A model generated the notes under the pieces. That model saw only the letters and a program-made list of their open reading frames with translations, had not been told where the DNA came from and did no database searches. This document shows positions 18,795 through 27,168 of a stretch of DNA of 64,000 nucleotides, one piece after another. The translations under genes and the position numbers were made by a program. The DNA is from CBDDGJ01 sp965227805 (GTDB lineage: Bacteria > Pseudomonadota > Alphaproteobacteria > RS24), in contig CBDDGJ010000001.1 in NCBI GenBank assembly GCA_965227805.1, positions 138,438 through 202,437 of the forward strand, written 5' to 3'. Each line of letters starts with the position of its first letter. The stretch's first letter is position 1.

Positions 18795-19198
18795 AGAAAG
18801 AAATTAACGGATATGGTAAGGAAAAAAATTGTCCGAATTGTGGATATGGACTCAAATTCAGCTGGCTTAGTGGCATGTATTCTCCATATATTTTTTTTTA
18901 TTCAGAAAATTCAAAAGAAATTTTAGTTAGTCGAAAACTTTTTCATCTATTCGAAGATGGCAATAGAAATGATGAACAGTTTAGATTAGTTGTGACCGAA
19001 TATCTAGAAAATAGAAATTTAATATCCAAGGGGTTTGGACTTAAAAATTCATTACGATGCTCCAATTGCAGCTTTGTGCTAAGTAAAAGAAAAGATATGT
19101 CTATATCTCAAAGTTTATACGATAAGGCGTTTTACCTAGATGGTATGATTTTTCACACAGATAATGATGTTTTTGAAATAAATATAGAATTATCTTAA
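18791..19198 (+). CDS. Putative immunity protein of TpsA C-terminal toxin, 135 aa
   Basis: The ATG overlaps the tpsA stop (ATGA), which suggests translational coupling. This is the position of cdiI in CDI loci, so immunity to the TpsA toxin is inferred from location. Two CxxC pairs (CPNCGY near residue 14 and CSNCSF near 94) predict a zinc ribbon or rubredoxin-like knuckle. There is no signal peptide, so the protein stays in the cytoplasm, where a nuclease-type toxin would act. Codon use is more AT-rich than in tpsA, as is usual for the variable cassette end. I cannot assign an immunity family. Confidence 0.7.
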   Translation: MKKEINGYGKEKNCPNCGYGLKFSWLSGMYSPYIFFYSENSKEILVSRKLFHLFEDGNRNDEQFRLVVTEYLENRNLISKGFGLKNSLRCSNCSFVLSKRKDMSISQSLYDKAFYLDGMIFHTDNDVFEINIELS

Positions 19199-19337
19199 CT
19201 CAATTATATTTCAATCTTATGATGTTTTATGCGACACTTCATTCTAAACCTCATTCCCCTTGCTATAAAGCGGTATGGGCTTTAGTTTGTGTTAAGGCTT
19301 AACCGTTAGCTTGAGAGCATAAGAGGGAAATTAAACT

Positions 19338-20615
19338 ATGATGACCCATTTATTTATCACGATACTGACAAGCCTATGCCTACTATTAGGGCACGGAGGC
19401 ATTACGCCTGTGTCTGCTGCTTTGCCTGTTTATACCGTCGAAGCAGCGAATGAGGCGATTTCGAGCGAGATAGGGACGCAGGCGAAAGTTGGTGAGTTAA
19501 CGGATGGTGAGCATGGTATAGGCACGGCGACGCAGCTTGGTTTACATGCCCTCACGGGCTGTGCCTCTGCTGCCTTGCAGAGCGGTGATTGCGGCGCCGG
19601 TGCCCTGGGGCAGGTGACAGGCGAAGTTGTCGGCATGCTCTATAATGAAAACACAGACATGGCGGATATAGATGGTGATGGCTATATTAGCGATTCTGAA
19701 GAAAGTGTCTGGCGGGACAAAGGCGTTGAATTAGCCGGCACTGTAACACAAGCCGTGCTCACCGCCACCGGCGCCGACGCACATGACATCGCCATAGGCA
19801 CAACAAACGGAACAATCGCCGCAGAAAATAATGCACTTTGCGGGGGTGTATGCGTTGGTGCTGCTATGGTTGCGGTTGCAGCTTATCTTACAGCAGAAGG
19901 TGATGGCAACCCGCTTGATGGGCTTGGGAAAGTTGGTGCAGGGGAAGATACAGTTAGTACTGCTGTGGGTGAAGCGGTTGAAGCGGGTGTAAGGTATAGT
20001 GCTGAACATTATCCTGAAGAGACAGCTGCTACATTAGGTGTTTTAGAAACTGCAGGCGATGCGGTTGATGCGACGGTTAGTTTTGTTGATGATGCCACGG
20101 GTAATGTTGTTTCGAAAAAATGGAATGAGCTTCCTCCGGAAACACAGGACCGGCTTAAAGGTGCAGGTGCGATTGTTAGTATTGTTATACCCGGAGCCAG
20201 CGCAAAAATCCTAACCAAAACACCTGAGGTAGATAAAATGCCAGAGGTGGGGAATGATGTAGATGATGCTGTCGATAGGCAAAAAACTTACCAGACTTAT
20301 ACAAAAAGAAACCCTGAAACAGGGGAGGTTTATTGTGGTCGCACAAGTGGGTGTGGTAATCCACTGCAAAATGTTGATGATCGAGACAGGAATCACCATA
20401 AAAATGCGGATGGGTTTGGTGAAGCGGAATTGGAGAAATCTTCCACGAATAAAGATGCGATTAGAGGGCATGAACAACAATTAATTGAGCAATATGGTGG
20501 TGCAAAATCGCAAGGGGGCACATCAGGCAATGCGATTAATGGAATATCCCCTAATAACCCTAAACGCGACCACTATTTGGACGCAGCAACTAAAGAATTT
20601 GGAAACACAAAATGA
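19338..20615 (+). CDS. Cassette 1: signal peptide + pretoxin + URI/GIY-YIG-like nuclease toxin, 425 aa
   Basis: The signal peptide (LCLLLGHGGITPVSA-A) is fused to a copy of the TpsA pretoxin: from VEAANEAISSEIG through the EF-hand-like loop DIDGDGYISDSEE to TIAAENNAL it is almost identical in DNA to 17625-18025. After AENN it takes a different branch (CGGVCVGAAMVAVAAYLTAE), shared with cassette 3. The C-terminal 110 residues (YTKRNPETGEVYCGRT, RDRNHHKNADGFGEAELEKS, DAIRGHEQQLIEQYGGAKSQ) resemble Tox-URI/GIY-YIG nuclease toxins, so DNA or RNA cleavage is inferred. The immunity gene overlaps the stop. Unlike classical orphan CdiA-CT modules it carries its own Sec signal. Confidence 0.85.
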   Translation: MMTHLFITILTSLCLLLGHGGITPVSAALPVYTVEAANEAISSEIGTQAKVGELTDGEHGIGTATQLGLHALTGCASAALQSGDCGAGALGQVTGEVVGMLYNENTDMADIDGDGYISDSEESVWRDKGVELAGTVTQAVLTATGADAHDIAIGTTNGTIAAENNALCGGVCVGAAMVAVAAYLTAEGDGNPLDGLGKVGAGEDTVSTAVGEAVEAGVRYSAEHYPEETAATLGVLETAGDAVDATVSFVDDATGNVVSKKWNELPPETQDRLKGAGAIVSIVIPGASAKILTKTPEVDKMPEVGNDVDDAVDRQKTYQTYTKRNPETGEVYCGRTSGCGNPLQNVDDRDRNHHKNADGFGEAELEKSSTNKDAIRGHEQQLIEQYGGAKSQGGTSGNAINGISPNNPKRDHYLDAATKEFGNTK

Positions 20616-21088
20616 GCAGATACAAAAAATCAGGTAATTATATGCAGGTTCCTTTAGAGGACGGCACCTTTGGCTATGCAAAAGTTTTGCCGCATGAAGT
20701 TGCCTTTCTTAACCTGCGGACAGAAACAGCAGAGGTTTCTATGGAGCAGCTTGCTTCGGTGGAAATTATTTTCAGAATTCATGTGGCGAATTATGCGTTT
20801 ACAAGGAATAGTGATTGGAAATTTATTGGAAAAGGAGAATTATCTGCGGCGGAATGTGAAGCAAGCAAATACTTTATACGAGACTCTTTGACAAAGAAAC
20901 TCCGTATATATCATGAAAGTAACGAATATCCTCAAGGCTATAAAGAATGGCCAGCCACCTATGAAGAATGTATCGGCTTAGAACGTGCAGCAAGTTGGGA
21001 TCCTGACCATGTTGCAAGCCGTTTACTCGATCATTTCGAAGATCGTGAGAATAAATGGGTTAAGAATATAGCCCTGGACCGAGACTAA
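20612..21088 (+). CDS. Cassette 1 immunity protein, Imm26-like, 158 aa
   Basis: It starts in an ATGA overlap with the toxin stop. The N-terminus (GNYMQVPLEDGTFGYAKVLP) matches the pattern of the Imm26 immunity family, a small beta-rich cytoplasmic protein found beside polymorphic nuclease toxins. There is no signal peptide or membrane segment, so it should neutralise the toxin in the cytoplasm. The family call rests on the N-terminal motif; the immunity role rests mainly on position. Confidence 0.72.
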   Translation: MSRYKKSGNYMQVPLEDGTFGYAKVLPHEVAFLNLRTETAEVSMEQLASVEIIFRIHVANYAFTRNSDWKFIGKGELSAAECEASKYFIRDSLTKKLRIYHESNEYPQGYKEWPATYEECIGLERAASWDPDHVASRLLDHFEDRENKWVKNIALDRD

Positions 21089-21226
21089 CGACATTCTTTA
21101 TTTTTCTATACAGCTATTAGGTGGTGTATAGGCTTTAGTTTGGGGTGTGGTTTATTTGAATGTGTAGGTTAGTGGCTAGATGCTTGAAAGCATAAAAAGC
21201 ACACAAGAAGAGTCAAAATAAAAAAC

Positions 21227-22195
21227 ATGCCCAATTTATTTATCACACTATTGACTAGCCTATCTTTGCTATTGGGGCAGGGCATTACGCCTGTGTCTGC
21301 TGCCTTGCCTGTTTATACCGCCGAAGAATCTGCCTGGCGGGACAAGGGTGTTGAATTAGCCGGCAATGTAACACAAGCCGTGCTCACCGCCACTGGCGCC
21401 GACGCACAAGACATCGCCATAGGCACAACAAACGGAACAATCGCCGCAGAAAATAATGCGCTTTTCCTTATTCCGGTAGCTGTGGTTGCCCTTGAAGTAA
21501 TAGACAAAGGGCTTATTGCCTATGATACTTACAAGCTTGCTGAGGCGGCTAATAATTGCAACAATGGTGATAGGGCTGCGTGCAGTGTGGCGACAGAAAT
21601 GTCGCAAGACCTTGCTATTGCTGCAGGGATAGAAGCAACTGTTGGTAACTTAGTTCCAGGTAGTCAGGCAGTAGCAAAGCTTGTGAATAAACTTGGCAAA
21701 AGCGACAATGCACCTAATGTTGTAAATAACACAGCTGCAACAAACCCCACCACAAAGGGCAACACAACGGGTGATAGCCCCGGCAGGGGAACCCCCAACA
21801 CCGAACAACCAAATCAACATAATATAAAAGAGGATGGGGATAAGAGAGTGGCCGGAAGTGGTGGTTCAACTCCGGTAGGACGTAGAACAGGGTTTGATAA
21901 TACTGGACCGGATGGAATTCAGACTGACGGTTCTGGGAGGCAGACACTACAATGGAGTAATGGTGATACTCAGCCAAACATAAACCAACCATCCACAATT
22001 AATGATCGCGATTATTCTGGTCATGCCTTAGATCAAATGCAAAACCGGGGTGTTACTCCTTCTGTTATAGAAAATACGATTATCACAGGAAAACGTGTGC
22101 CAGGAAAAGTACCTGGAACATTTGAGTATATTGATAACATTAACGGAGTGAACGTAATTGTGAACTCTTCAGGTAGAGTGGTGACTGTAAAATGA
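21227..22195 (+). CDS. Cassette 2: signal peptide + pretoxin + DUF4258-like toxin, 322 aa
   Basis: The signal peptide (LLTSLSLLLGQGITPVSA-A) joins the TpsA pretoxin at AEESAWRDKG, just after where the EF-hand-like loop would end. From there to NTEQPNQHN the DNA is nearly identical to tpsA 17890-18380, including AENNALFLIPVAVVALEV. The last 65 residues (DYSGHALDQMQNRGVTPSVI, NTIITGKRVPGKVPGTFEYI, VVTV) resemble the DUF4258/BECR-type small RNase-like toxins seen at CDI and Rhs ends; catalysis is not proven. The immunity gene overlaps the stop. Replacing the TpsA tip with this toxin would need only one crossover in the shared 500 bases. Confidence 0.82.
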   Translation: MPNLFITLLTSLSLLLGQGITPVSAALPVYTAEESAWRDKGVELAGNVTQAVLTATGADAQDIAIGTTNGTIAAENNALFLIPVAVVALEVIDKGLIAYDTYKLAEAANNCNNGDRAACSVATEMSQDLAIAAGIEATVGNLVPGSQAVAKLVNKLGKSDNAPNVVNNTAATNPTTKGNTTGDSPGRGTPNTEQPNQHNIKEDGDKRVAGSGGSTPVGRRTGFDNTGPDGIQTDGSGRQTLQWSNGDTQPNINQPSTINDRDYSGHALDQMQNRGVTPSVIENTIITGKRVPGKVPGTFEYIDNINGVNVIVNSSGRVVTVK

Positions 22196-22512
22196 TAAAT
22201 CGGTTTTATGAAAATGAAATTAATAGAGAGGGTATAGAATATATTGATCATCTTTTGCATGCTTATCAGAATGGTCGTGTTAGTCTCCCAAATTTAGCAA
22301 GTAAATTAGATATTGCTCGGGGTGGGTTATTGTTTCCAGATGAGGAATGGCTTACCTTATACACAAAAATATGGGGTGTAATTGAGGAATGTAATGCTTT
22401 TGCCCTTGATGAAGGACAGACAGATGTAGTAGATCGATATGAAGATATTTTAAACAATGCAGTTATAGAAATGCGGTCTTTTCTAAAAGAAACATTTCTA
22501 TTATCAACCTAA
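22192..22512 (+). CDS. Cassette 2 immunity protein, 106 aa
   Basis: It begins in an ATGA overlap with the toxin gene. It is a small acidic, mostly helical cytoplasmic protein (DEEWLTLYTKIWGVIEECNA) without a signal peptide. I do not recognise the family; the immunity role follows from its position. Its AT-rich codon use matches the other immunity genes in the array. Confidence 0.65.
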   Translation: MINRFYENEINREGIEYIDHLLHAYQNGRVSLPNLASKLDIARGGLLFPDEEWLTLYTKIWGVIEECNAFALDEGQTDVVDRYEDILNNAVIEMRSFLKETFLLST

Positions 22513-22585
22513 CCCATATTTTTTATCTTTTCTATGCAGCTTTTTACCTAATATCTGAGGATATGAAAAGAAAACCGCCTGAAAC

Positions 22586-23632
22586 ATGCCCCGTTTATTT
22601 ATCATCCTATTAACTAGCCTGTCTTTGCTGCTGGGGCAGGGCATTACGCCTGTGTCTGCTGCCTTGCCTGTTTATATCGCCGAAGAAGCTGCCTGGAAAA
22701 GCAAAGGCGTTGAATTAGCCGGCAATGTAACACAAGCCGTGCTCACCGCCACCGGCGCCGACGCACAAGACATCGCCATAGGCACAACAAACGGAACAAT
22801 CGCCGCAGAAAATAATGCACTTTGCGGGGGTGTATGCGTTGGTGCTGCTATGGTTGCGGTTGCAGCTTATCTTACAGCAGAAGGTGATGGCAACCCGCTT
22901 GATGTGCTTGGGAAAGTTGGTGCAGGGGAAGATACAGTTAGTACTGCTGTGGGCGAAGCGGTTGAAGCGGGTGTGGACTATGGTATGGAACATCACCCCG
23001 AAGCAACCGTTGCTGTATTAGGGACTTTATCGGAAGCAGACGAGGCTGTAGATGCCACTTTTAGCTATGTAGATGATGCTACGGGTAATCTTGTTTCTGA
23101 TAATTGGAATGAGCTTCCTCCGGAAACACAAAATCGTCTTGCGGGTGCCCTTATAATTGGTAGCTCCGTTATACCCGGAGCCAGCGCAAAAATCCTAACA
23201 AAAACACCTGAGGCAGATAATTTACCACAGGTGGGAAATGGCGGAGGTAATAAATATAGTGGTGGTGCGCATAGAGATACATCTCAACCGTTAGGTGATG
23301 GATTAGATAGCCATCATTGTCCTGCTAAAAGCTGTTATGAAGGGGCACCGATTAGTTCTTCTGATGGCCCGGCAATACAGATGGATCCTAAAGATCATAA
23401 AGAGACTACGAGTTATGGTAGTGGTAAGGAAGCAAAAGATTATCGTGCAACACAGCAACAGTTATTAGATGAAGGGCGTTTGGAAGATGCGATTCAAATG
23501 GATATTGATGATATTAAACGGGTTGAAGATAAAATTGGTCAAGCTGGTAAATATGATAAAGCTGATAAAGCTGTCCAGGAAATGCTTGATTATTCAAAAA
23601 CCCTTGACCCTAATGATTTTAAGTCTCAATAG
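22586..23632 (+). CDS. Cassette 3: signal peptide + pretoxin + SHH/HNH-family nuclease toxin, 348 aa
   Basis: The signal peptide (GQGITPVSA-A) is fused at AEEAAWKSKG to the pretoxin with AENN and the CGGVCVGAAMV branch also found in cassette 1; the two then diverge gradually. The C-terminal 130 residues contain GAHRDTSQPLGDGLDSHHCP, a DGPAIQMDPKDHKETTSYGS segment and a helical tail (QMDIDDIKRVEDKIG). This is the layout of SHH toxins of the HNH/endonuclease VII superfamily, with His-His as metal and catalytic residues. A DNase acting in the cytoplasm of target cells is inferred. The immunity gene follows after 11 bases. Confidence 0.85.
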   Translation: MPRLFIILLTSLSLLLGQGITPVSAALPVYIAEEAAWKSKGVELAGNVTQAVLTATGADAQDIAIGTTNGTIAAENNALCGGVCVGAAMVAVAAYLTAEGDGNPLDVLGKVGAGEDTVSTAVGEAVEAGVDYGMEHHPEATVAVLGTLSEADEAVDATFSYVDDATGNLVSDNWNELPPETQNRLAGALIIGSSVIPGASAKILTKTPEADNLPQVGNGGGNKYSGGAHRDTSQPLGDGLDSHHCPAKSCYEGAPISSSDGPAIQMDPKDHKETTSYGSGKEAKDYRATQQQLLDEGRLEDAIQMDIDDIKRVEDKIGQAGKYDKADKAVQEMLDYSKTLDPNDFKSQ

Positions 23633-23643
23633 GAGGTAGGTTT

Positions 23644-24096
23644 ATGGAATTCGTGCCCTTTACAAAAGTTATAAACATTCCAAATGGAAGAAGAAGTTTT
23701 TCTGAACTTTCGCGGGAATGTGACTTTATTGATGTTGCACAAGATTTCATACTTAAATATGTTGATGGAATACGCCGTTCATATCATATCGGTGTAACCG
23801 CCTCTATGTTTGATTCTCAACTAAAAATGGGGTTTAATGAGGCATATAAACTTACCGACGTTGAATTTAGAGAACCATTTGAGTTTCCCGGCGTTGATGG
23901 GCTTTACTTTTCAGGAAGAAATTTGTTTTTACATAGTTTACAGGAAGCAAGTGTATTGCTTAATGAATTAGGTGTTTCAGTTAAAAAAATAGATGTTGGA
24001 TTAGAATCGCCAGAGCTTGGTCTTTCCTTTTTTTCCAGTGACTATGAGGGTGATTTAGATGTTAGATTGGATGCCGTAACGATTCATTTTAAGTAA
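23644..24096 (+). CDS. Cassette 3 immunity protein, 150 aa
   Basis: It is preceded by a strong AGGAGGT ribosome site at 23632-23638, unlike the overlapping immunity genes of cassettes 1 and 2. It is a cytoplasmic protein with no signal peptide and with alternating beta-like segments (SYHIGVTASMFDSQLKMGFN, VKKIDVGLESPELGLSFFSS). I do not recognise the family. Its position directly after the SHH toxin makes it the cognate immunity candidate. Confidence 0.65.
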   Translation: MEFVPFTKVINIPNGRRSFSELSRECDFIDVAQDFILKYVDGIRRSYHIGVTASMFDSQLKMGFNEAYKLTDVEFREPFEFPGVDGLYFSGRNLFLHSLQEASVLLNELGVSVKKIDVGLESPELGLSFFSSDYEGDLDVRLDAVTIHFK

Positions 24097-24168
24097 TTCG
24101 TTTGGATATGTGATGAGTGTTAAGATTCAATTCAAGGATATAGCATACTAAGGAGACCCATAAGAAAC

Positions 24169-25101
24169 ATGCCCCGTTTATTTATCACACTATTGACTAG
24201 CCTGTCTTTGCTATTGGGGCAGGGCATCACACCTGCCTTTGCTACCTTGCCAAGCGATATGGGCGGCACTTCTGAAAGTCGTGCATGGCTCTTGAATAAT
24301 CAAAATGACCCTCTCCTTATCGAAAACACAAACCTGCTCAACTATGAAAACCCGGATGATTTGGATTATTGTATGGGATGCGGTGCAGGCTTTATGCTGG
24401 GGGGTGGAACGCATGCGGTGGATAATGATAAGCCCACGCCTGAAGAGCAAGCTGAACTAGAAAAGATAGAAGAAGACGCTGAAAAACTTAAAGATGCCTT
24501 CTCTATTGTGGCACCTATTGACCAGAAAGAGTTTTTAGAAACCTATGATGCGTCTGTATCTTGTGCAGAATCTGGAACTGAGTGCGGTGCTGCGGCACTT
24601 GGTGCTGCAAGCATTTTTGGTGGTATTTTGCCATTCGGAAAAGCTAAAAAAGCAGGAGATACAGTTACACCCAGCACAAAAACACCTGAGGTTGATAAAA
24701 TACCAGAGGTGGGGGATGCGTCCACCAAGGGGAAAAAAGGTAGTGATATATCAAAAGCTGAAACTTTAAAGCAAAATAAACAGAAAGGTGATGCTTTTGA
24801 ACAAGAAGTTATTAAAGAAAAGAAAATAGAATTTTCTGAAGTTGGTGAGCAGATCACTATTGAGACAAATAACGGTACTAAGACTAGAGTCGATATTCTT
24901 ACGAAAGATAAAGATGGTAATATAGGGTGTATCGAATGTAAGTCTTCAGAGAGTGCTCCACTGACAAAAAATCAAAAAACTGCCTTTCCTGAAATTGAAG
25001 AAACTGGGGGTGTTATTGTTGGCAAAGGAAAACCAGGTTTTGAAGGGGGGACAAAAATTCCACCAACAGAAATTGAAATTGTCCGCCCTCCGTTAGATTG
25101 A
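24169..25101 (+). CDS. Cassette 4: signal peptide + SESRAWLLNN module + PD-(D/E)xK-like toxin, 310 aa
   Basis: The first cassette of a second architecture. The signal peptide is the same (GQGITPAFA-T), but it is followed by about 45 residues shared only with cassettes 5 and 6 (SESRAWLLNN, NDPLLI, NTNLLN, ENPDDLDY). An acidic helical linker follows, and then a TKTPEVDKIPEVG segment that also occurs in cassettes 1 and 3. The C-terminal domain has GDAFEQEVIKEKK, RVDILTKDKDGNIGCIECKS and LTKNQK: Glu, Asp and ExK spacing of a restriction-endonuclease-like fold, so a DNase or RNase is inferred. The immunity gene starts three bases after the stop. Confidence 0.82.
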   Translation: MPRLFITLLTSLSLLLGQGITPAFATLPSDMGGTSESRAWLLNNQNDPLLIENTNLLNYENPDDLDYCMGCGAGFMLGGGTHAVDNDKPTPEEQAELEKIEEDAEKLKDAFSIVAPIDQKEFLETYDASVSCAESGTECGAAALGAASIFGGILPFGKAKKAGDTVTPSTKTPEVDKIPEVGDASTKGKKGSDISKAETLKQNKQKGDAFEQEVIKEKKIEFSEVGEQITIETNNGTKTRVDILTKDKDGNIGCIECKSSESAPLTKNQKTAFPEIEETGGVIVGKGKPGFEGGTKIPPTEIEIVRPPLD

Positions 25102-25104
25102 GCT

Positions 25105-25431
25105 ATGACTGTTGAACAAGTTGAAAGTATAGATTTTATAGGTGTTGACAAAAAAAAAGTCAGCCTTCTGATCGTTGATCATCTTGAATGGGGGCAAAAT
25201 GATGAAAATCATTTATTTTTACTACAGGAAAAGGTGAATGCATATTTGCGTTTTTTTGAAAGTGGTGAAATATACAGAAAATATCCAAATTCACGGAATC
25301 GTGATGTAGAGCTTGAAATTGTGTTTAATCATTTACCTAGTAAGAAGGGTTATTGGTTTTTAGATCAATTACAACCTATTTTGGCTAGAGCAGGTGTTAA
25401 ATTGCTAATAAATACATCTAAAGTTGTTTAA
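25105..25431 (+). CDS. Cassette 4 immunity protein, DUF6572-like, 108 aa
   Basis: The sequence (TVEQVESIDFIGVDK, LLIVDHLEWGQNDENHLFLL, KVNAYLRFFESGEIY) has the hallmarks of the DUF6572 family, small cytoplasmic proteins often found next to polymorphic toxins. There is no signal peptide. Immediate linkage to the PD-(D/E)xK-like toxin supports an immunity role. Confidence 0.72.
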   Translation: MTVEQVESIDFIGVDKKKVSLLIVDHLEWGQNDENHLFLLQEKVNAYLRFFESGEIYRKYPNSRNRDVELEIVFNHLPSKKGYWFLDQLQPILARAGVKLLINTSKVV

Positions 25432-25465
25432 TCACGCTTTTTACCTTTTCTATGAAACAAAAAAT

Positions 25466-26170
25466 ATGCCCCATTTATTTATCATCCTATTAACTAGCCT
25501 GTCTTTGCTATTGGGGCAGGGCATTACACCTGCCTTTGCTGTCTTGCCAAGCGATATGTGCGGCACTTCTGAAAGCCGTGCATGGCTCTTGAATAATCAA
25601 AATGACCCTCTCCTTATCGGAAACACAAACCTGCTCAACAATGAAAATCCGGATGATTTGGATTATTGTATGGGGTGTTTGGGTGGTGGCTTACCCATTG
25701 TGCCGCCGGTAGGTGATAGTTATGGTACAGAGCGATTGGACGCGCCGGAGGATTTGGAACAAGCTATAAATGATATTCCTAAGGATATGACGGAAACGTT
25801 ACTTATGGTTTTTGGGGGAGGTTTGGCGACCAAGGCAACAGAAGGGCTTGGGAAAATATTTAAGGCTGACATGGAGAATGCATTTATCCGTCAGTTTAAA
25901 GACGTTAAAGCAAGAAAGGGGATATCTGATGAGGCTTTTAATAATTTACCACAGCAACAACAAAATGATCTGATTTTACAGGCAACTGAAGAGCTAGCAG
26001 ATCCATCCAAAAACCCGTCCAATCAGTTTCTGAAGAATCAAGATAATAGGCGCAAGACACTAGAAAATATTGGTGAAGTTTCAAAAGATATTCAGGATAA
26101 AGAAACATTGGATACGTTGAAAGAGGCACTAAAGGAAACACTGCAATGGTTAGAGCTTTTTGGCAGCTAA
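25466..26170 (+). CDS. Cassette 5: signal peptide + SESRAWLLNN module + unassigned toxin, 234 aa
   Basis: The ATG at 25466 starts the conserved signal peptide (GQGITPAFA-V); an upstream in-frame ATG at 25424 would only add an unrelated leader overlapping the previous gene. The SESRAWLLNN module is present. The C-terminal 140 residues are helical: an amphipathic or weakly hydrophobic region (MTETLLMVFGGGLATKATEG) followed by charged Gln/Lys-rich helices (EAFNNLPQQQQNDLILQA). No nuclease motif is visible. With the membrane-anchored neighbour as putative immunity protein, an envelope- or membrane-acting toxin is possible, but this is inference. Confidence 0.72.
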   Translation: MPHLFIILLTSLSLLLGQGITPAFAVLPSDMCGTSESRAWLLNNQNDPLLIGNTNLLNNENPDDLDYCMGCLGGGLPIVPPVGDSYGTERLDAPEDLEQAINDIPKDMTETLLMVFGGGLATKATEGLGKIFKADMENAFIRQFKDVKARKGISDEAFNNLPQQQQNDLILQATEELADPSKNPSNQFLKNQDNRRKTLENIGEVSKDIQDKETLDTLKEALKETLQWLELFGS

Positions 26171-26199
26171 TTTTATAATTCTCTAATGTATTGTTAGAT

Positions 26200-27048
26200 A
26201 TGTGGTTACGTATAAGACTAATTTTGCTTTTTCCTGTTGTTATTTTGGGCATCATTATATTGGTGATTGGAAACTTATCCCTAAAAAATAACCCTAGCCG
26301 TGCTGACAGATGTTTTTTCATAGGGGAAGTTTTATTTAGATTGGTAGGAGTGAAGTTTAGAATAAAATTTCATATGCTTAAAGGAACTATCAAATATAGG
26401 CGCAAGGAATATTTATATAGTATGTCCGCCTTTTTAGATGCTTGGGAGAGGGTGGAAACAAATAAAAAATTATCTGATAAAGAAAAATTATATGTAAAAA
26501 CATTCATTCATTCAGGGCTTAGAGAGTCGTTCCAAAAAATTACAGAACTTGTGCTTGAACGAAAGGAAAAGTTCGAATCTATGGAAAAAATAACAATAGA
26601 TGATGTGGGAGATTTAAGCCAGGTAAGCCCTCAATTACAGCGATATTTTCCTATGGATTTACCCCATGATAAGCCAAGTTATTTGGAAATTATCTATGGG
26701 ATTAATAGAAAAACATTTATACCATTTATACATAAACTATCTGTAGGACGAGAGTTTAACCAAGCCATTACTGCGTATAAATGTCAGCAATATGCAGAGT
26801 GTTTTAAAATTATGCTAGGTATCCAACCTGCTATAGAAAATAATACAAAACTATCAAAAGCAGATAAATTATACTTGCAAGCATTTGTTTTTTTATATCT
26901 TCAAGAGTCTAAAAATCAAGAAATGTATTTTTTGTTCACACTAGGAAAAACACTTATTGCAATGAGAACGGAAACTTCAAATAACCCAGAAGATTTTGAT
27001 GATTTAAGTGATGAATTTAAAGAGTATTATTCATTTAATCTTGAGTAA
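26200..27048 (+). CDS. Membrane-anchored protein, candidate immunity of cassette 5, 282 aa
   Basis: It starts at the ATG at 26200 (a TTG at 26191 is also possible). The N-terminus is one hydrophobic segment (RLILLFPVVILGIIILVIGN) that anchors it in the inner membrane; the rest is a long helical, possibly TPR-like cytoplasmic domain with two similar halves (KLSDKEKLYVKTFIHSGLRE and KLSKADKLYLQAFVFLYLQE). It occupies the immunity slot of cassette 5, 29 bases after the toxin stop. It is much larger than the other immunity proteins. I do not know its family. Confidence 0.6.
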   Translation: MWLRIRLILLFPVVILGIIILVIGNLSLKNNPSRADRCFFIGEVLFRLVGVKFRIKFHMLKGTIKYRRKEYLYSMSAFLDAWERVETNKKLSDKEKLYVKTFIHSGLRESFQKITELVLERKEKFESMEKITIDDVGDLSQVSPQLQRYFPMDLPHDKPSYLEIIYGINRKTFIPFIHKLSVGREFNQAITAYKCQQYAECFKIMLGIQPAIENNTKLSKADKLYLQAFVFLYLQESKNQEMYFLFTLGKTLIAMRTETSNNPEDFDDLSDEFKEYYSFNLE

Positions 27049-27088
27049 TGAAAGTTAGATTGAATAGAATCAAGAATTCCTAATTTAC

Positions 27089-27110
27089 ATTTTTTATCTT
27101 TTCTATACAG
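27089..27110 (+). repeat. Conserved cassette leader motif (4 copies)
   Basis: ATTTTTTATCTTTTCTATACAG here recurs with small changes at 21097-21114, 22519-22539 and 25438-25454, each in the short gap before a toxin cassette. A second shared block (GCTTGA then A/G-rich GCATAAAA-like) follows before cassettes 1, 2 and 6. These are homologous 5' leaders carried with the cassettes; they may hold a promoter or serve as crossover sites. Confidence 0.6.
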
Positions 27111-27168
27111 TCTGTTATTTAATGCTTGAGGATATAAAAACACGCTAAAGGAGTCGAAATAAAAGAAT

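Noticed and set aside
20263..20484. Alternative frames inside cassettes 1-6
   Set aside because: They overlap confident toxin genes in another frame and have atypical composition.
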